A DNA stretch of 64,000 nt from Vreelandella halophila (GCF_009856365.1 NZ_WMEX01000001.1:1-64000), one strand, 5' to 3'. Counted from the first letter of the stretch, positions 23,925 through 33,659 are shown. A program made the numbers and translations. Notes: generated by a model not told the origin, from the letters alone.

Positions 23925-25554
23925 CGAGTTTTTCGGGTTCCGCGAGTCGCCGTTCACGATCGCGCCCGACCCCCGCTATCTCTACCTCAGCGAGCGCCAC
24001 AAGGAGGCGCTGGCGCATCTGTTGTATGGCGTTTCCGGGCAGGGCGGATTCGTGGTGCTGACCGGGGAGGTGGGCACCGGGAAGACGACCCTGTGCCGGC
24101 GGTTCCTGGAAGAGATCCCTGAGAACGTGGACATCGCCCTGGTGTTCAATCCGAAGGTCAGTGCCCGGGAGCTCCTGGCCACCATTGGCCGTGAGCTGGG
24201 CCTTCCGGAAGTCAGCCGGCACTCGACCATGGAGATGATCAACCAGCTCAACGATTACCTCCTGAAGGCCCATGCCGAGGGCCGGCATACGCTGGTGGTG
24301 ATCGATGAGGCCCAGAACCTCTCGGCGGACGTTCTGGAGCAGGTGCGACTGCTGACGAACCTGGAAACCTCGGAGAAGAAGCTGGTCCAGATCGCCCTTC
24401 TGGGTCAGCCGGAGCTGGCAACCCTGCTGGACAGCCCCCGCCTCCGCCAGCTTTCCCAGCGCATCACCGCGCGCTACCACCTGGATCAGTTGAGCCGCAG
24501 GGAGACCTGTAACTACATTGCCTACCGTCTGTCCGTTGCGGGCCAGAAAGGCACGATTTTCAGCCGGCGTGCGCTGGCGGCGGTTTACCGGCACAGCCAT
24601 GGCATTCCCCGGCTGATCAACCTGATCTGCGACCGCAGTCTGCTGGGCGCCTATACCCGCAATTCCCTGACGGTGAACGCGGCCACCGTTCGCCGAGCGG
24701 CGCGGGAGGTTCGTGGTGATGAGCGTGCGGGGCGTTCCCGCCTGGGCTGGTTCAGGCGAGGGGCTTCCCAGTTCAGGCTGGGCGTTGGTGTGTTTGTGCT
24801 GACGGTGGCGGCGGGCCTGATGCTTGCCGAGGGCGGGCCCGAGAGCCCGGCGGTCGATGAAGGCGATGCCGCAGGCGAAGGGCGTGTTGAGCGAGAAACC
24901 GGTCCCGGCACCAACCAGCAGGAAGCGGGCCTTTCCCTTGGCTCGCTGAGCTCCGATGCTTCACGCACCCGGGCCTATAAGACCCTGTTCGATGTCTGGG
25001 GTTATGATTACCGCCCGAGTGAGCACGGCCAGGCCTGTGACTGGGGCCAGACCCGCGGGCTGGGGTGCCTGCACCGGCAGGGTAACTGGAGCCGTCTGGC
25101 GGTACTCGACCGGCCTGCCGTTCTGGAACTGATCAATCAGCAGGGAGAGCCGGTGTCGGTGGTTCTGCTGGCGCTGGAGCCTGGCCGGGCACGCTTGGAG
25201 GTGGGAGGCGAACGGCAGTGGGTTTCCCGTGAAGCCGTGGAAACGGTCTGGTTCGGTGGCTACTCGCTGCTGTGGCGTGTACCACCGTGGGAGTCCCGGC
25301 TGATCGAGCCCGGCAGCACCCGGAACCGTGAGCTCTGGCTGAAGCAGGCCCTGAGCAGGGCGGAGGAGGCGCTGTCCCTGGAGCCCGGCGCGCCCGGTGA
25401 TGCGCTTGAGCCGCGGATCACGGCCTTCCAGCGCCGCGAGGGGCTGCGGACGGATGGGGTTATCGGCCCCCTGACGATCATCCGCCTGAATCACTACATG
25501 GGGCGTTCCGTTCCGACGCTTTCCCGTGCATCATCCGATCCGTTGTCAGGCTGA
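23917..25554 (+). CDS. ExeA/GspA-type AAA ATPase with peptidoglycan-binding domain (545 aa)
   Basis: MYNEFFGFRESPFTIAPDPR opens the AAA_22/ExeA ATPase. Walker A is GEVGTGKT (50-57) and Walker B VVIDEAQ has Asp130 and Glu131. One membrane helix (about 285-305) follows, then a periplasmic region ending in a PG_binding_1 repeat (about 500-535, AFQRREGLRTDGVIGPLTII). GspA with GspB helps the type II secretin cross and assemble in peptidoglycan. The partner gene lies nine bases downstream. No other type II secretion genes are in the window. Confidence 0.87.
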   Translation: MYNEFFGFRESPFTIAPDPRYLYLSERHKEALAHLLYGVSGQGGFVVLTGEVGTGKTTLCRRFLEEIPENVDIALVFNPKVSARELLATIGRELGLPEVSRHSTMEMINQLNDYLLKAHAEGRHTLVVIDEAQNLSADVLEQVRLLTNLETSEKKLVQIALLGQPELATLLDSPRLRQLSQRITARYHLDQLSRRETCNYIAYRLSVAGQKGTIFSRRALAAVYRHSHGIPRLINLICDRSLLGAYTRNSLTVNAATVRRAAREVRGDERAGRSRLGWFRRGASQFRLGVGVFVLTVAAGLMLAEGGPESPAVDEGDAAGEGRVERETGPGTNQQEAGLSLGSLSSDASRTRAYKTLFDVWGYDYRPSEHGQACDWGQTRGLGCLHRQGNWSRLAVLDRPAVLELINQQGEPVSVVLLALEPGRARLEVGGERQWVSREAVETVWFGGYSLLWRVPPWESRLIEPGSTRNRELWLKQALSRAEEALSLEPGAPGDALEPRITAFQRREGLRTDGVIGPLTIIRLNHYMGRSVPTLSRASSDPLSG

Positions 25555-25563
25555 GGCAGTCCC

Positions 25564-26193
25564 ATGTCCTATATCCTGGATGCCCTGAAAAAATCCGAGG
25601 CCGAACGTTCCAATACGGAACCGGGTGAGGCCGGTCACCGGGTATCCTTCGCGTCCACGCCAGGCAAACAGCGCGAGCTCTGGCCCTACCTGCTGGCGCT
25701 GGCCCTGATGGCCAACGCCGCCGTGGTGGCCTATCTGGTCTGGCCTGAATACGCTCCCGAAGACGAGGCTGCGGTGCCTGAGCATGTGGCGCCGGTACAG
25801 AGCCCCCGGCCCGCGGAAGAGACAACGGCAGAGCAACCAACGAAGTCCGCCATGGAATCGACCGCCCCCTCTTCCGAGGCGCCGGACCAGAACCCGCCAG
25901 ATAGCGACTCCTCCCCGGACCGCACGGCGGATGCCCCAGAGGAAGAGGTGCCATCGATCCATGACATGCCCCGCTCAGTCCAGCAGCGCGTGCCGGAGAT
26001 GACGTTCAACGGCCATGTCTGGTCCTCCAGGGCCTCCTCCCGGAGCGTGATGATCAATAACCGGTTGCTGCGCGAAGGTGCCCGTTTCCAGGGGCTGGTC
26101 ATTGAGAAAATCACCACCGCCGGCGTGGTTTTCCGGCTGGATGGGCACGTCTTCGAGATCGATATCGTGAGGGACTGGCAGGGAGGCTCCTGA
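25564..26193 (+). CDS. GspB/ExeB-type type II secretion accessory protein (209 aa)
   Basis: MSYILDALKKSEAERS is the conserved cytoplasmic start of GspB proteins. A membrane helix follows (LWPYLLALALMANAAVVAYL, about 40-60), then a Pro/Glu/Ser/Thr-rich periplasmic linker (65-135) and the T2SSB domain (PEMTFNGHVWSSRASSRSVM then INNRLLREGARFQGLVIEKI). GspB complexes with GspA and binds the secretin. It forms an operon with the ExeA-type gene upstream. Confidence 0.87.
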   Translation: MSYILDALKKSEAERSNTEPGEAGHRVSFASTPGKQRELWPYLLALALMANAAVVAYLVWPEYAPEDEAAVPEHVAPVQSPRPAEETTAEQPTKSAMESTAPSSEAPDQNPPDSDSSPDRTADAPEEEVPSIHDMPRSVQQRVPEMTFNGHVWSSRASSRSVMINNRLLREGARFQGLVIEKITTAGVVFRLDGHVFEIDIVRDWQGGS

Positions 26194-26288
26194 GGCGTTA
26201 CTGCTGGCGGCTTTTCGGGCCGGCCTACTTGCGGATCGCTGGATCCTTGGCGCACTCTGGCAGTCCATTCCCCTTCTGGAGCTCCTTC

Positions 26289-27254
26289 ATGCGCGTTTTC
26301 GCCAACCCGGTCGGTGCCGGCTCGCTCTGGTTCGATAACCTCGCCACGGCCGATGGTACGCCAGTCGCCTATGATCCCCAGGCGCGGGCGTTTCTACCAA
26401 TGCCGCCGTTCTGCGCCAACCGGGACCGCATCGGCTGTAACTGGATCGCGCCTGAGAAAGGGGCTTTCTGCCGCTCCTGCGCCATGACCGAGCTGGCGCC
26501 TGATCCTTCCATTCCCAATGCCATCCCCAACTGGGCGCAGACCGAGGCGGCCAAGCGCTGGGTGCTGGATAACCTGGGGCGCTGGAACTGGTTCCGGCCC
26601 GAGGACCCCGGAGCACGCCCCGTTTTCCATCTGCTCGCCGAAGGGGCGACCCCTGTTCCCATGGGGCATGTTGGGGGCGTGGTGACCATCAGTGTGGCGG
26701 AGGTGGACCCGGTGCTCCAGACCACCCGCCGGGAGGCACTGGAAGAGCCCTACCGCACCATGGTCGGCCACATGCGCCATGAGATCTCTCACATGCTCTG
26801 GTGGCGGCTCAGCCTGCGCGAGGACTTCCTCGATGCGTTCCGTGGCATGTTTGGCGATGAACGGATTGATTACCAGGGAGCCCTCCAGTACCACTACGAG
26901 AATGGCCCGCCGGCGGAGTGGAAGCAGCATTACCTGACGAGTTATGCCTCCGCTCACCCCCATGAGGACTGGGCGGAAACGGCCGCGCACCTGCTGCACC
27001 TCACGGATATCGCCGACAGTTTCGTGGCCACGGGGCTGTCGTCGCCCGAGATCCCATACCCCGGGTGGGACCCCTATTCGGAACCGGACCCTTACCGGCT
27101 GATCCAGATTGCGGCGTCGCTCACCGTGGGGGTGAATCACGTGAACCGTTCCATGGGGCTGTCGGACATCTATCCGTTCGTCCTCTCGGAGCATGCCCGT
27201 CATAAGCTGGCATTCGTGCATAACTGGCTTCGCCGTGGAGCGCAGGGGCTCTGA
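26289..27254 (+). CDS. Putative zinc-binding metallopeptidase (Peptidase_Mx / DUF2248 type, 321 aa)
   Basis: An N-terminal four-Cys cluster (Cys42, 50, 61, 64) looks like a zinc ribbon. A gluzincin-like HExxH motif, RHEISHM (His164, Glu165, His168), follows. Downstream EDWAETAAHLLHL could supply a third metal ligand. This order (zinc ribbon, then HExxH) matches the Peptidase_Mx family, whose substrates are not established. There is no signal peptide, so it should be cytoplasmic. ATG 26289 was chosen because the upstream 20 codons look non-coding. Confidence 0.82.
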   Translation: MRVFANPVGAGSLWFDNLATADGTPVAYDPQARAFLPMPPFCANRDRIGCNWIAPEKGAFCRSCAMTELAPDPSIPNAIPNWAQTEAAKRWVLDNLGRWNWFRPEDPGARPVFHLLAEGATPVPMGHVGGVVTISVAEVDPVLQTTRREALEEPYRTMVGHMRHEISHMLWWRLSLREDFLDAFRGMFGDERIDYQGALQYHYENGPPAEWKQHYLTSYASAHPHEDWAETAAHLLHLTDIADSFVATGLSSPEIPYPGWDPYSEPDPYRLIQIAASLTVGVNHVNRSMGLSDIYPFVLSEHARHKLAFVHNWLRRGAQGL

Positions 27255-27290
27255 ACGCAGTACCCCTTAAGCCTCAATAATTGTTACCGT

Positions 27291-27310
27291 ATCGCGCCTG
27301 AGGGCGCGAT
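27291..27310. terminator. Short GC-rich hairpin between the metallopeptidase and ycaO
   Basis: Perfect 8-bp arms ATCGCGCC and GGCGCGAT flank a TGAG loop 37 bp after the metallopeptidase stop codon. No T run follows, so termination efficiency is uncertain. Confidence 0.4.
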
Positions 27311-27358
27311 CACCCGCCGAGTCCCCGCAACCGCTCCACCCAAAAACCGGTACCGTTC

Positions 27359-29596
27359 ATGGAAATCAAGGTCAACTTCCTCGAAAACCGCCGTCTTGAG
27401 GCGAAATTCGACGATTTCAGCGTAATATCCGATCAGCCCGCACGTTATAAGGGCGATGGCTCGGCCCCTGGCCCCTTTGATTTCTTCCTGGCGTCCTCGG
27501 CACTGTGTGCCGCCCATTTCATCCGGGTATACTGCCTGGCGCGTGATATTCCCACCGAGAAGATCCGCCTGTCCCAGAACAACATCGTGGATCCTGAGGA
27601 TCGCTACAGCCAGATCTTCCGGATCCAGGTGGAGCTGCCGGAGGACCTGTCCGAGAAGGACCGCAAGGGCATCCTGCGTTCCGCGGAGCGGTGCACTGTG
27701 AAACGGGTGGTGCAGAACGATCCCACGTTTGCGATCGAGGCCGTGGATAACCTGGATGAGGATGCCCAGGCGCTGCTGACCATCCAGCCGGACGGGGAGC
27801 GGACCCGCATCCCGGGCAAGGACCTGCCCCTGGAGGACACCATTGCCAACATCACCGGCATCCTGGAAAAGCTGGGCATGCAGATCGAAGTGGGCTCCTG
27901 GCGCAACGTCGTGCCCAACGTCTGGTCCCTGCATATCCGGGATGCCGCTTCGCCCATGTGCTTCACCAACGGCAAGGGGGCCACCAAGGAAAGCGCCCTC
28001 TGCTCAGCATTGGGGGAGTTCATCGAACGGCTGAGCTGTAACTTCTTCTACAACGATTTCTACTGGGGCGAGGCGATTGCCAGCAGTGACTTTGTCCACC
28101 GCCCGGATGAGCGCTGGTTCCCGCTGCGCTCCGATGACCTTTTGCCGGAAGGCCTTCTGGACGAGCACTGCCGCGCCATCTATGACCCCGATGGCGAACT
28201 CTGCGGCTCCCACCTGATCGATACCAACTCCGGGCGGCGTGACCGGGGTATTGTGGCCATGCCGTTCGTGCGCCAGTCGGATGGCGAGACGGTGTACTTC
28301 CCGTCCAACCTGATCGAGAATCTGTTCCTGAGCAACGGCATGAGCGCGGGCAATACCCGCCATGAGGCCCAGGTCCAGTGCCTTTCCGAGATCCTTGAGC
28401 GGGCGGTGAAGAAGGAGATCATCGAACAGGAGATGGCACTGCCGGAAATCCCCCAGGAAGTGCTCGCGAAGTACCCGCATATCCAGGAAGGCATTGAGGC
28501 GCTGGAGGCCCGGGGCTTTCCGGTGGTGGTCAGGGATGCCTCGCTGGGCGGCCGTTACCCGGTGGCCTGCGTCACGCTGATGAACCCCCAGACCTGTGGT
28601 GTCTTTGCCTCCTTCGGGGCGCACCCCAGCTTCGAGGTGGCCCTGGAACGCAGCCTGACGGAACTGCTCCAGGGGCGCAGCCTTGAAGGCATGGATGACC
28701 TGCCGTTGCCGACCTTCAATTCCATGGCCGTCACCGAGCCCAACAACTTTGTGGAACACTTCATCGATTCCAGTGGTGTGGTGTCCTGGCGCTTTTTCAG
28801 TGCCCGCTCGGATTACGCGTTCTGTGAATGGGATTTCTCCGGGACCAGCGGGGAAGAAGCCGACCACCTCTTCGGCATCCTCCGGGACATGGGCAAGGAA
28901 GTGTACGTGGCCATGTACGAGGAACTCGGGCTGCCGGCGTGCCGGATTCTTGTGCCGGACTACTCGGAGATCTACCCGGTGGAGGACCTGGTCTGGGACA
29001 ACACCAACATGGCACTGGATTTCCGCGAGGATATCCTGAACCTGCACCGGTTGCAGGACGACCAGCTGCGGGCGCTGGTGGAGCGCCTGGATGACAGCGA
29101 CATTGATATCTATACCGGCATCGGCACCCTGATCGGAGTGATGTTCGATGAGCACAGTGTCTGGGGGCAGCTCACCATTCTGGAACTCAAGCTGTTGATC
29201 CATCTGGCGTTGCAGGAGCATGAGGAGGCGCTGGATCTGGTGGAGATGTTCCTCCAGTTCAACGACAACCACGTCACCCGCAACCTGTTCTTCCGCGCGG
29301 TCCAGGCGGTGCTGGAAATCACCCTGGATGATGAGCTGTCACTGGCGGATTACCGGTACAGCCTTGGGCGGATGTTTGGTGAGGACACCATGGCGGCGGC
29401 GGTCGGTTCGGTGGACGGCAGCGTCCGCTTCCACGGGGTGACGCCAACGAACACGCAGCTGGAAGGCCTGGAAAAACACCAGCGGATGCTGGAGAGCTAT
29501 CGCAAGCTGCACGCAGCGCGGGCCAGCGGCGGTGTTCAGTCAGGCGTCAGCCAGCCAGGTGCTGCCCAAGGCTCTGCCACAGCCCAACGCCACTGA
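27359..29596 (+). CDS. ycaO: OsmC-YcaO fusion protein (745 aa)
   Basis: Residues 1 to about 140 form an OsmC-like domain (FDFFLASSALCAAHFIRVYC; Cys in the AERCTVKR segment). A YcaO domain follows (about 170-570) with ATKESALCSALGEFIERLSC and the nucleotide-binding ARHEAQVQCLSEILERAVKK-type block. The last 150 residues are helical. E. coli YcaO acts with RimO in beta-methylthiolation of ribosomal protein S12; YcaO domains phosphorylate amide backbones with ATP. No RiPP precursor or partner gene is adjacent, so a housekeeping role is likelier than natural-product synthesis. No clear Shine-Dalgarno. The 3' end overlaps the convergent tauE-type gene by 50 bp. Confidence 0.87.
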   Translation: MEIKVNFLENRRLEAKFDDFSVISDQPARYKGDGSAPGPFDFFLASSALCAAHFIRVYCLARDIPTEKIRLSQNNIVDPEDRYSQIFRIQVELPEDLSEKDRKGILRSAERCTVKRVVQNDPTFAIEAVDNLDEDAQALLTIQPDGERTRIPGKDLPLEDTIANITGILEKLGMQIEVGSWRNVVPNVWSLHIRDAASPMCFTNGKGATKESALCSALGEFIERLSCNFFYNDFYWGEAIASSDFVHRPDERWFPLRSDDLLPEGLLDEHCRAIYDPDGELCGSHLIDTNSGRRDRGIVAMPFVRQSDGETVYFPSNLIENLFLSNGMSAGNTRHEAQVQCLSEILERAVKKEIIEQEMALPEIPQEVLAKYPHIQEGIEALEARGFPVVVRDASLGGRYPVACVTLMNPQTCGVFASFGAHPSFEVALERSLTELLQGRSLEGMDDLPLPTFNSMAVTEPNNFVEHFIDSSGVVSWRFFSARSDYAFCEWDFSGTSGEEADHLFGILRDMGKEVYVAMYEELGLPACRILVPDYSEIYPVEDLVWDNTNMALDFREDILNLHRLQDDQLRALVERLDDSDIDIYTGIGTLIGVMFDEHSVWGQLTILELKLLIHLALQEHEEALDLVEMFLQFNDNHVTRNLFFRAVQAVLEITLDDELSLADYRYSLGRMFGEDTMAAAVGSVDGSVRFHGVTPTNTQLEGLEKHQRMLESYRKLHAARASGGVQSGVSQPGAAQGSATAQRH

Positions 29597-30338
29597 TGGT
29601 CAGCAGTACGCCACCCAGTACCCGGTAGAAGATTGGCGTTTCCGCTTTCAGGATGCGGTCGTGCGCGTAGAGCCCGAGGACGTGGCCGAGTGCGGCGCAG
29701 GGCAGGAGCCAGGTGTGGTGGATCAGCTGGAGATCCACCCCGGCGTAGATGAAAGCGGCCATCTTGATGGTGACCAGAATGAACCAGAGCGCGAACAGCG
29801 TATCGCGCAGTTGATGGCGCTCAAGATGCTGCGCGGCCACCGCGATGATCAGTGGCGCGCCGATGAGTGAGGTGCCGCTGATGTAGCCGCCCAGCACCAG
29901 GAACACCACATCCAGGGCCCGGCTGTTGCTCCGGAAGGGGCGGTTGAGCAGGTAGGACAGCGAGTAGACCGAGACAATCCCGAAAATGATCAGGCTCATG
30001 ATCGTATTGGGCAGGGTAATCAGCCCCAGGACCCCGATGATCTTGGGCACGATCATGATCGCCAGTATCCGCCCCAGGTACCGCCAGTTCACTGTGCCTC
30101 CGTGGCTCTCCGGCGCGTTAAGGGCAGCGGCCCGGTTGTTCCGGGCGATGGTCAGGGAGGCGAAGACCAGTAGCTGCACGGAGATGATCGGCAGGAAGAC
30201 CAGCGGCTCATTGTGGACCAGCAGCAGGAAGGGGAGTGAGAGCACGGCTCCGCCGAAGCCCAGCCCGGACCGGACGAACCCGCTCCAGACGAAAATCAGC
30301 GCGATCAGCCCGTACTGCAGTGTGGTCAGCTCAGCCAT
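29547..30338 (-). CDS. TauE/SafE (TSUP) family membrane transporter (263 aa)
   Basis: Seven to eight hydrophobic helices with FVWSGFVRSGLGFGGAVLSL at the start and VFLVLGGYISGTSLIGAPLI at the second repeat match the TSUP fold. Members export sulfite, sulfoacetate or related anions. The sequence does not specify the substrate; the tsd genes are 13 kb away, so no link is claimed. The 3' end runs 50 bp into the convergent ycaO gene. Confidence 0.85.
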   Translation of the reverse strand: MAELTTLQYGLIALIFVWSGFVRSGLGFGGAVLSLPFLLLVHNEPLVFLPIISVQLLVFASLTIARNNRAAALNAPESHGGTVNWRYLGRILAIMIVPKIIGVLGLITLPNTIMSLIIFGIVSVYSLSYLLNRPFRSNSRALDVVFLVLGGYISGTSLIGAPLIIAVAAQHLERHQLRDTLFALWFILVTIKMAAFIYAGVDLQLIHHTWLLPCAALGHVLGLYAHDRILKAETPIFYRVLGGVLLTISGVGLWQSLGQHLAG

Positions 30339-30418
30339 GCATCATCCGGTCTCTGAATAAGGCCGGTCCATTCTACAGGAAGTGTCCGTAGCTGGGCTGG
30401 CCAACAGTAAAGGCCGGA

Positions 30419-31270
30419 TTACCTGCCAATGGCTTCAGCGGCACTGGGCCCGATTCTGTGGGGTCCGTCTCCGGGGGTATCGCCGCCCGCTCGCAGTGCC
30501 TCCATATACGCTCTCTTGAGCGCCTCGATGCGGCCTTCCTGTTTCATGGCCCTGAAGCGCCGGTTGAACTCATCGATCAGTTCCGCGGCTCCAGGGCGTG
30601 TTTTCGGAACCATGAAATGAAGGGATACCTCTTCGACCACGAAAGGCAGTGGTCTGACCGCCTCGGCTGACAGCTCACTCTCCGAAACAATGTGCTCCGC
30701 CACATGGTGATTGATCTTCACGAAATCCACCCGCCCGGCCGTGAGCATCCTGAAGCAGCTTCTTAGGTTGGCCGGTTTGACGCGGGTGATCTGACCTTTC
30801 TCACGCATCGTCTTGAGCGCATCCTCGTCCGTGAAGCCCACCGGGTTGCAGTAGGTCAGCCCCTTGAGTCCCTCCAGCGAGCGGGCATCCAGTTCCGAGT
30901 CGGCCCTCACGTACGCGAAGGTATCGGTCCTGAAGATCGGGACAGAAAACAGGTAGTCTTGCTGGCGGCTGGGTGTTTCGATGTAGGGGAGAGCGGCGTC
31001 ATAGCGGCCCTTCAGGGTCTCGCGATAGGCCCGTCTCCAGGGGCGCATGTCAACGGTGACGGTCCTGTTGCTGTCTTCCAGGATGCGGGTCACGAGGAAA
31101 GGGCCGAGGCCGTTGTGCGGCAGGTAATCGGCCGCATAGGGAGCGTAGTGGGGGCCGGTAACCAGCCGCAACGGGCCGCTGGCCGCGGGGGCCGCCTTGG
31201 CGGTTACGGAGGTGGCCAACGCGGCGAGCAGCCAGACAACAATTGCTCGATGGGTAAGCCCGTGGATCAT
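30419..31270 (-). CDS. Periplasmic substrate-binding protein, family 3-like (283 aa)
   Basis: A signal peptide (MIHGLTHRAIVVWLLAALAT, cleavage near KAAPA) precedes a bilobal binding-protein pattern: GPHYAPYAADYLPHNGLGPF, DMRPWRRAYRETLKGRYDAA and a C-terminal EFNRRFRAMKQEGRIEALKR. No permease or ATPase gene is next to it, so it may be an orphan receptor or sensor partner rather than part of an ABC importer. GGGAGA precedes the ATG. It is divergent from the MBL hydrolase, with a palindrome between them. Confidence 0.8.
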   Translation of the reverse strand: MIHGLTHRAIVVWLLAALATSVTAKAAPAASGPLRLVTGPHYAPYAADYLPHNGLGPFLVTRILEDSNRTVTVDMRPWRRAYRETLKGRYDAALPYIETPSRQQDYLFSVPIFRTDTFAYVRADSELDARSLEGLKGLTYCNPVGFTDEDALKTMREKGQITRVKPANLRSCFRMLTAGRVDFVKINHHVAEHIVSESELSAEAVRPLPFVVEEVSLHFMVPKTRPGAAELIDEFNRRFRAMKQEGRIEALKRAYMEALRAGGDTPGDGPHRIGPSAAEAIGR

Positions 31271-31318
31271 TGTTCGTCTCCCTTTTCTTTAATGATACGC
31301 ACTGGGTTGGTTTCTGGC

Positions 31319-31338
31319 CCAAACCGGTTGGGGTTTGG
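31319..31338. promoter_or_regulatory. Palindrome between divergent genes
   Basis: CCAAACC (31319-31325) and GGTTTGG (31332-31338) form perfect 7-bp arms with six bases between them in the 125-bp region dividing the binding-protein gene from the MBL hydrolase. It could be an operator for either. No other support. Confidence 0.35.
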
Positions 31339-31395
31339 TTCCGGGGCGGGGGCTGAGAGAATGGCGTATTCAACACTGCGACCCCGAGTGACACC

Positions 31396-32259
31396 ATGAC
31401 CCAGCGCCAGCCCGCCAACGTCCACCAGATGCGCATCGGTGATTTCATCCTGACCACCCTGCTTGATGCCCAGATGGAGGGCAGCTTCGGGCTGATCCAG
31501 TCCATCAGCGAGGAGGAGGTCCAGCGCCTGCACACGGAAAGCCGCCGCCCCACGCCGCCCCGGGTCACCCTGAACGCTTACCTGCTCCAGGGCCGTGACC
31601 GGACCGTCCTGGTTGATACCGGTATCGGGGCTTTTGCCGGGGATGCCGGTCCCTACCTGATGGAGGGGCTGGAGCGCATCGGCGTAAAGCCAGCTGATAT
31701 CGATACCATCCTGATCACCCACATGCACCCGGATCACGTCGGTGGACTGATCGATACGCAGGATCAGCCGGTCTTCCCGGACGCGGCGATTCTGGTTCCG
31801 GCCGGTGAGCTGGACTACTGGGGTGGCGACATTCCGGAAGACGCCTCCGGCATGCTGACGAACCAGTTCCACGCGGCGCACCGCGTACTCGCCGCCATGG
31901 GCTCCCGGATGCAGCGCCTGGAGGGCACGGATGTGCTGCCGGGCATCACGCGTGTACCGCTTCCGGGCCATACGCCGGACCATTCCGGCTATCGTGTGGT
32001 CTCCGGTGAGGACCGGGTGCTGCTCTGGACGGACATCGTCCACCTGCCGCACATCCAGTTCCCGCGCCCGGATGCCACGGTCGCCTTTGATGTGGATCCG
32101 GACCAGGCCGCGGCCACCCGGCAGCGGATCATGGCCGAGGTGGCTGAGTCCGGGGAGCTGGTCGGCGGTCATCACGTCGACTTCCCCGGGGTGGGCTACG
32201 TCGCCGTGGACGGAAAGGGCTACCGCTTCCTGCCCCACGTCTGGCAGCCGCTGGTGTAA
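31396..32259 (+). CDS. MBL-fold metallo-hydrolase (287 aa)
   Basis: Metal-binding motifs are intact: THMHPDH (His109, His111, Asp113, His114), His192 in PGHTPDHSG, Asp213 in LLWTDIVHLP and a His in GGHHVDFPG. This is the arrangement of lactonase/glyoxalase II-like cytoplasmic hydrolases. The substrate is unknown; the related AHL lactonases and methyl parathion hydrolase-type enzymes share the pattern. Three decayed fragments of a similar gene lie at 2.6-5.3 kb. It is monocistronic and divergent from a periplasmic binding-protein gene. Confidence 0.87.
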   Translation: MTQRQPANVHQMRIGDFILTTLLDAQMEGSFGLIQSISEEEVQRLHTESRRPTPPRVTLNAYLLQGRDRTVLVDTGIGAFAGDAGPYLMEGLERIGVKPADIDTILITHMHPDHVGGLIDTQDQPVFPDAAILVPAGELDYWGGDIPEDASGMLTNQFHAAHRVLAAMGSRMQRLEGTDVLPGITRVPLPGHTPDHSGYRVVSGEDRVLLWTDIVHLPHIQFPRPDATVAFDVDPDQAAATRQRIMAEVAESGELVGGHHVDFPGVGYVAVDGKGYRFLPHVWQPLV

Positions 32260-32348
32260 CGTTCTGTTGGCGGTCTGAACTCTTCCTGCCGCAGCCGCGT
32301 AAAAGGCCACAGGTTCAGTAAACAGCCAGTGTAAAGGCAGGTGATCCA

Positions 32349-33659
32349 GTGGCTTCAACAGAGACCGGAAGCAAGCACCCGGTTAGCGATACAGGGCACA
32401 GTGATGCCGCGCTTGCGGCGCGCATGGCGGCGATCGAGTCGTCCATCCCTAAGATCGAATTCACGCCGGATGGCATCATTGCGGACGTCAACGATCATTT
32501 CCTGAGCGCCGTGGGTTACCAGGCTGACGAGGTGCTGGGGGCGCATCACCGGATCTTCTGCGATGCGGATTACATCGAATCCCGGGCGTACCGTGAGTTC
32601 TGGAAGCAGCTGCGTTCCGGGCAATCGCACAAGGGCACCTTCCCGCGCGTGACGGCCAACGGTGATCGGATCTGGCTGGATGCGACCTATTTCCCCATTC
32701 TGGATGACCAGGGGCGCGTTAGCCGGATCATGAAGATCGCATCGGATGTGACCGAGGAACATGAACTGCTCATGGACCAGCAGGCCGTGTTCGATGCCAT
32801 CAACCGTTCCATGGCGGTGATCGAGTTCCTCCCGGACGGCACCATCCTCCAGGCCAATGACAACTTCCTGAATGTGATCGGCTATCGCGCCCAGGACGTG
32901 GAAGGGCGCCACCACCGGATCTTCTGCTTTGATGCCTTCTACGAGCAGAATCCGGATTTCTGGGAGCGTCTGGGCAACGGTGAGTTCATGACAGGCCAGT
33001 TTGAGCGGCGCCGGGCGGACGGCAGCAAGGTCTGGCTGGAAGCCTCCTACAACCCGGTTCTGGACGAAGCCGGCAACACCCTGAAGGTGGTCAAGTTCGC
33101 CAGTGACATCACGGCGTACATGGAGCAGTCCCTGCGTACCCAGGAGGCCGCGTCGGTGGCCTCTTCAACCGCCTCGGAAACGGCGGACATCGCCCGGCGG
33201 GCCGGCGAATCCCTGAACCAGTCCCTGGAGACATCCACCCAGATCGACGACGGCGTTGCACGGGTCAGGAGTGTGGTTGAGCAGCTCAACCAGAAGACCG
33301 AAAGCATTGAGGAGATGGTGACCACTATCTCCGGTGTGGCCGAGCAGACCAAGATGCTGGCGCTGAACGCTGCGGTTGAGGCGGCACGGGCTGGAGAACA
33401 CGGGCGTGGCTTCGGCGTGGTGGCCGAGGAGGTGCGCAAGCTCGCCTTCAACTCCCGCGAGGCGAGCCGTGATATCTCGGGCGTGATCAATGCCATTGTG
33501 GAGCTGTCGTCGGACGTTGAGAACCAGATCGACCGCGTGGGCACCGTCGCCACCGAGGGTCGCAGCCAGATGAACGACGCCGTCGCCATCGTTGACGACA
33601 TCCGCAGTGGCGCCCAGCGCGTGCTGGATGCCGTCGAGGGCATCAACCGGGGCCAGTAG
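32349..33659 (+). CDS. Soluble PAS-PAS methyl-accepting chemoreceptor, BdlA-like (436 aa)
   Basis: Two PAS domains (about 25-145 and 145-265) are nearly duplicate: [20 protein letters not shown] and [20 protein letters not shown], each followed by GxHHRIFC. A methyl-accepting signalling domain (about 285-436) carries the hairpin-tip block [20 protein letters not shown]. There is no membrane segment. This is the architecture and length of Pseudomonas BdlA, which links redox or c-di-GMP state to biofilm dispersion. The start is a GTG at 32349 with AGGCAGG upstream. No other chemotaxis gene is nearby. Confidence 0.87.
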   Translation: MASTETGSKHPVSDTGHSDAALAARMAAIESSIPKIEFTPDGIIADVNDHFLSAVGYQADEVLGAHHRIFCDADYIESRAYREFWKQLRSGQSHKGTFPRVTANGDRIWLDATYFPILDDQGRVSRIMKIASDVTEEHELLMDQQAVFDAINRSMAVIEFLPDGTILQANDNFLNVIGYRAQDVEGRHHRIFCFDAFYEQNPDFWERLGNGEFMTGQFERRRADGSKVWLEASYNPVLDEAGNTLKVVKFASDITAYMEQSLRTQEAASVASSTASETADIARRAGESLNQSLETSTQIDDGVARVRSVVEQLNQKTESIEEMVTTISGVAEQTKMLALNAAVEAARAGEHGRGFGVVAEEVRKLAFNSREASRDISGVINAIVELSSDVENQIDRVGTVATEGRSQMNDAVAIVDDIRSGAQRVLDAVEGINRGQ

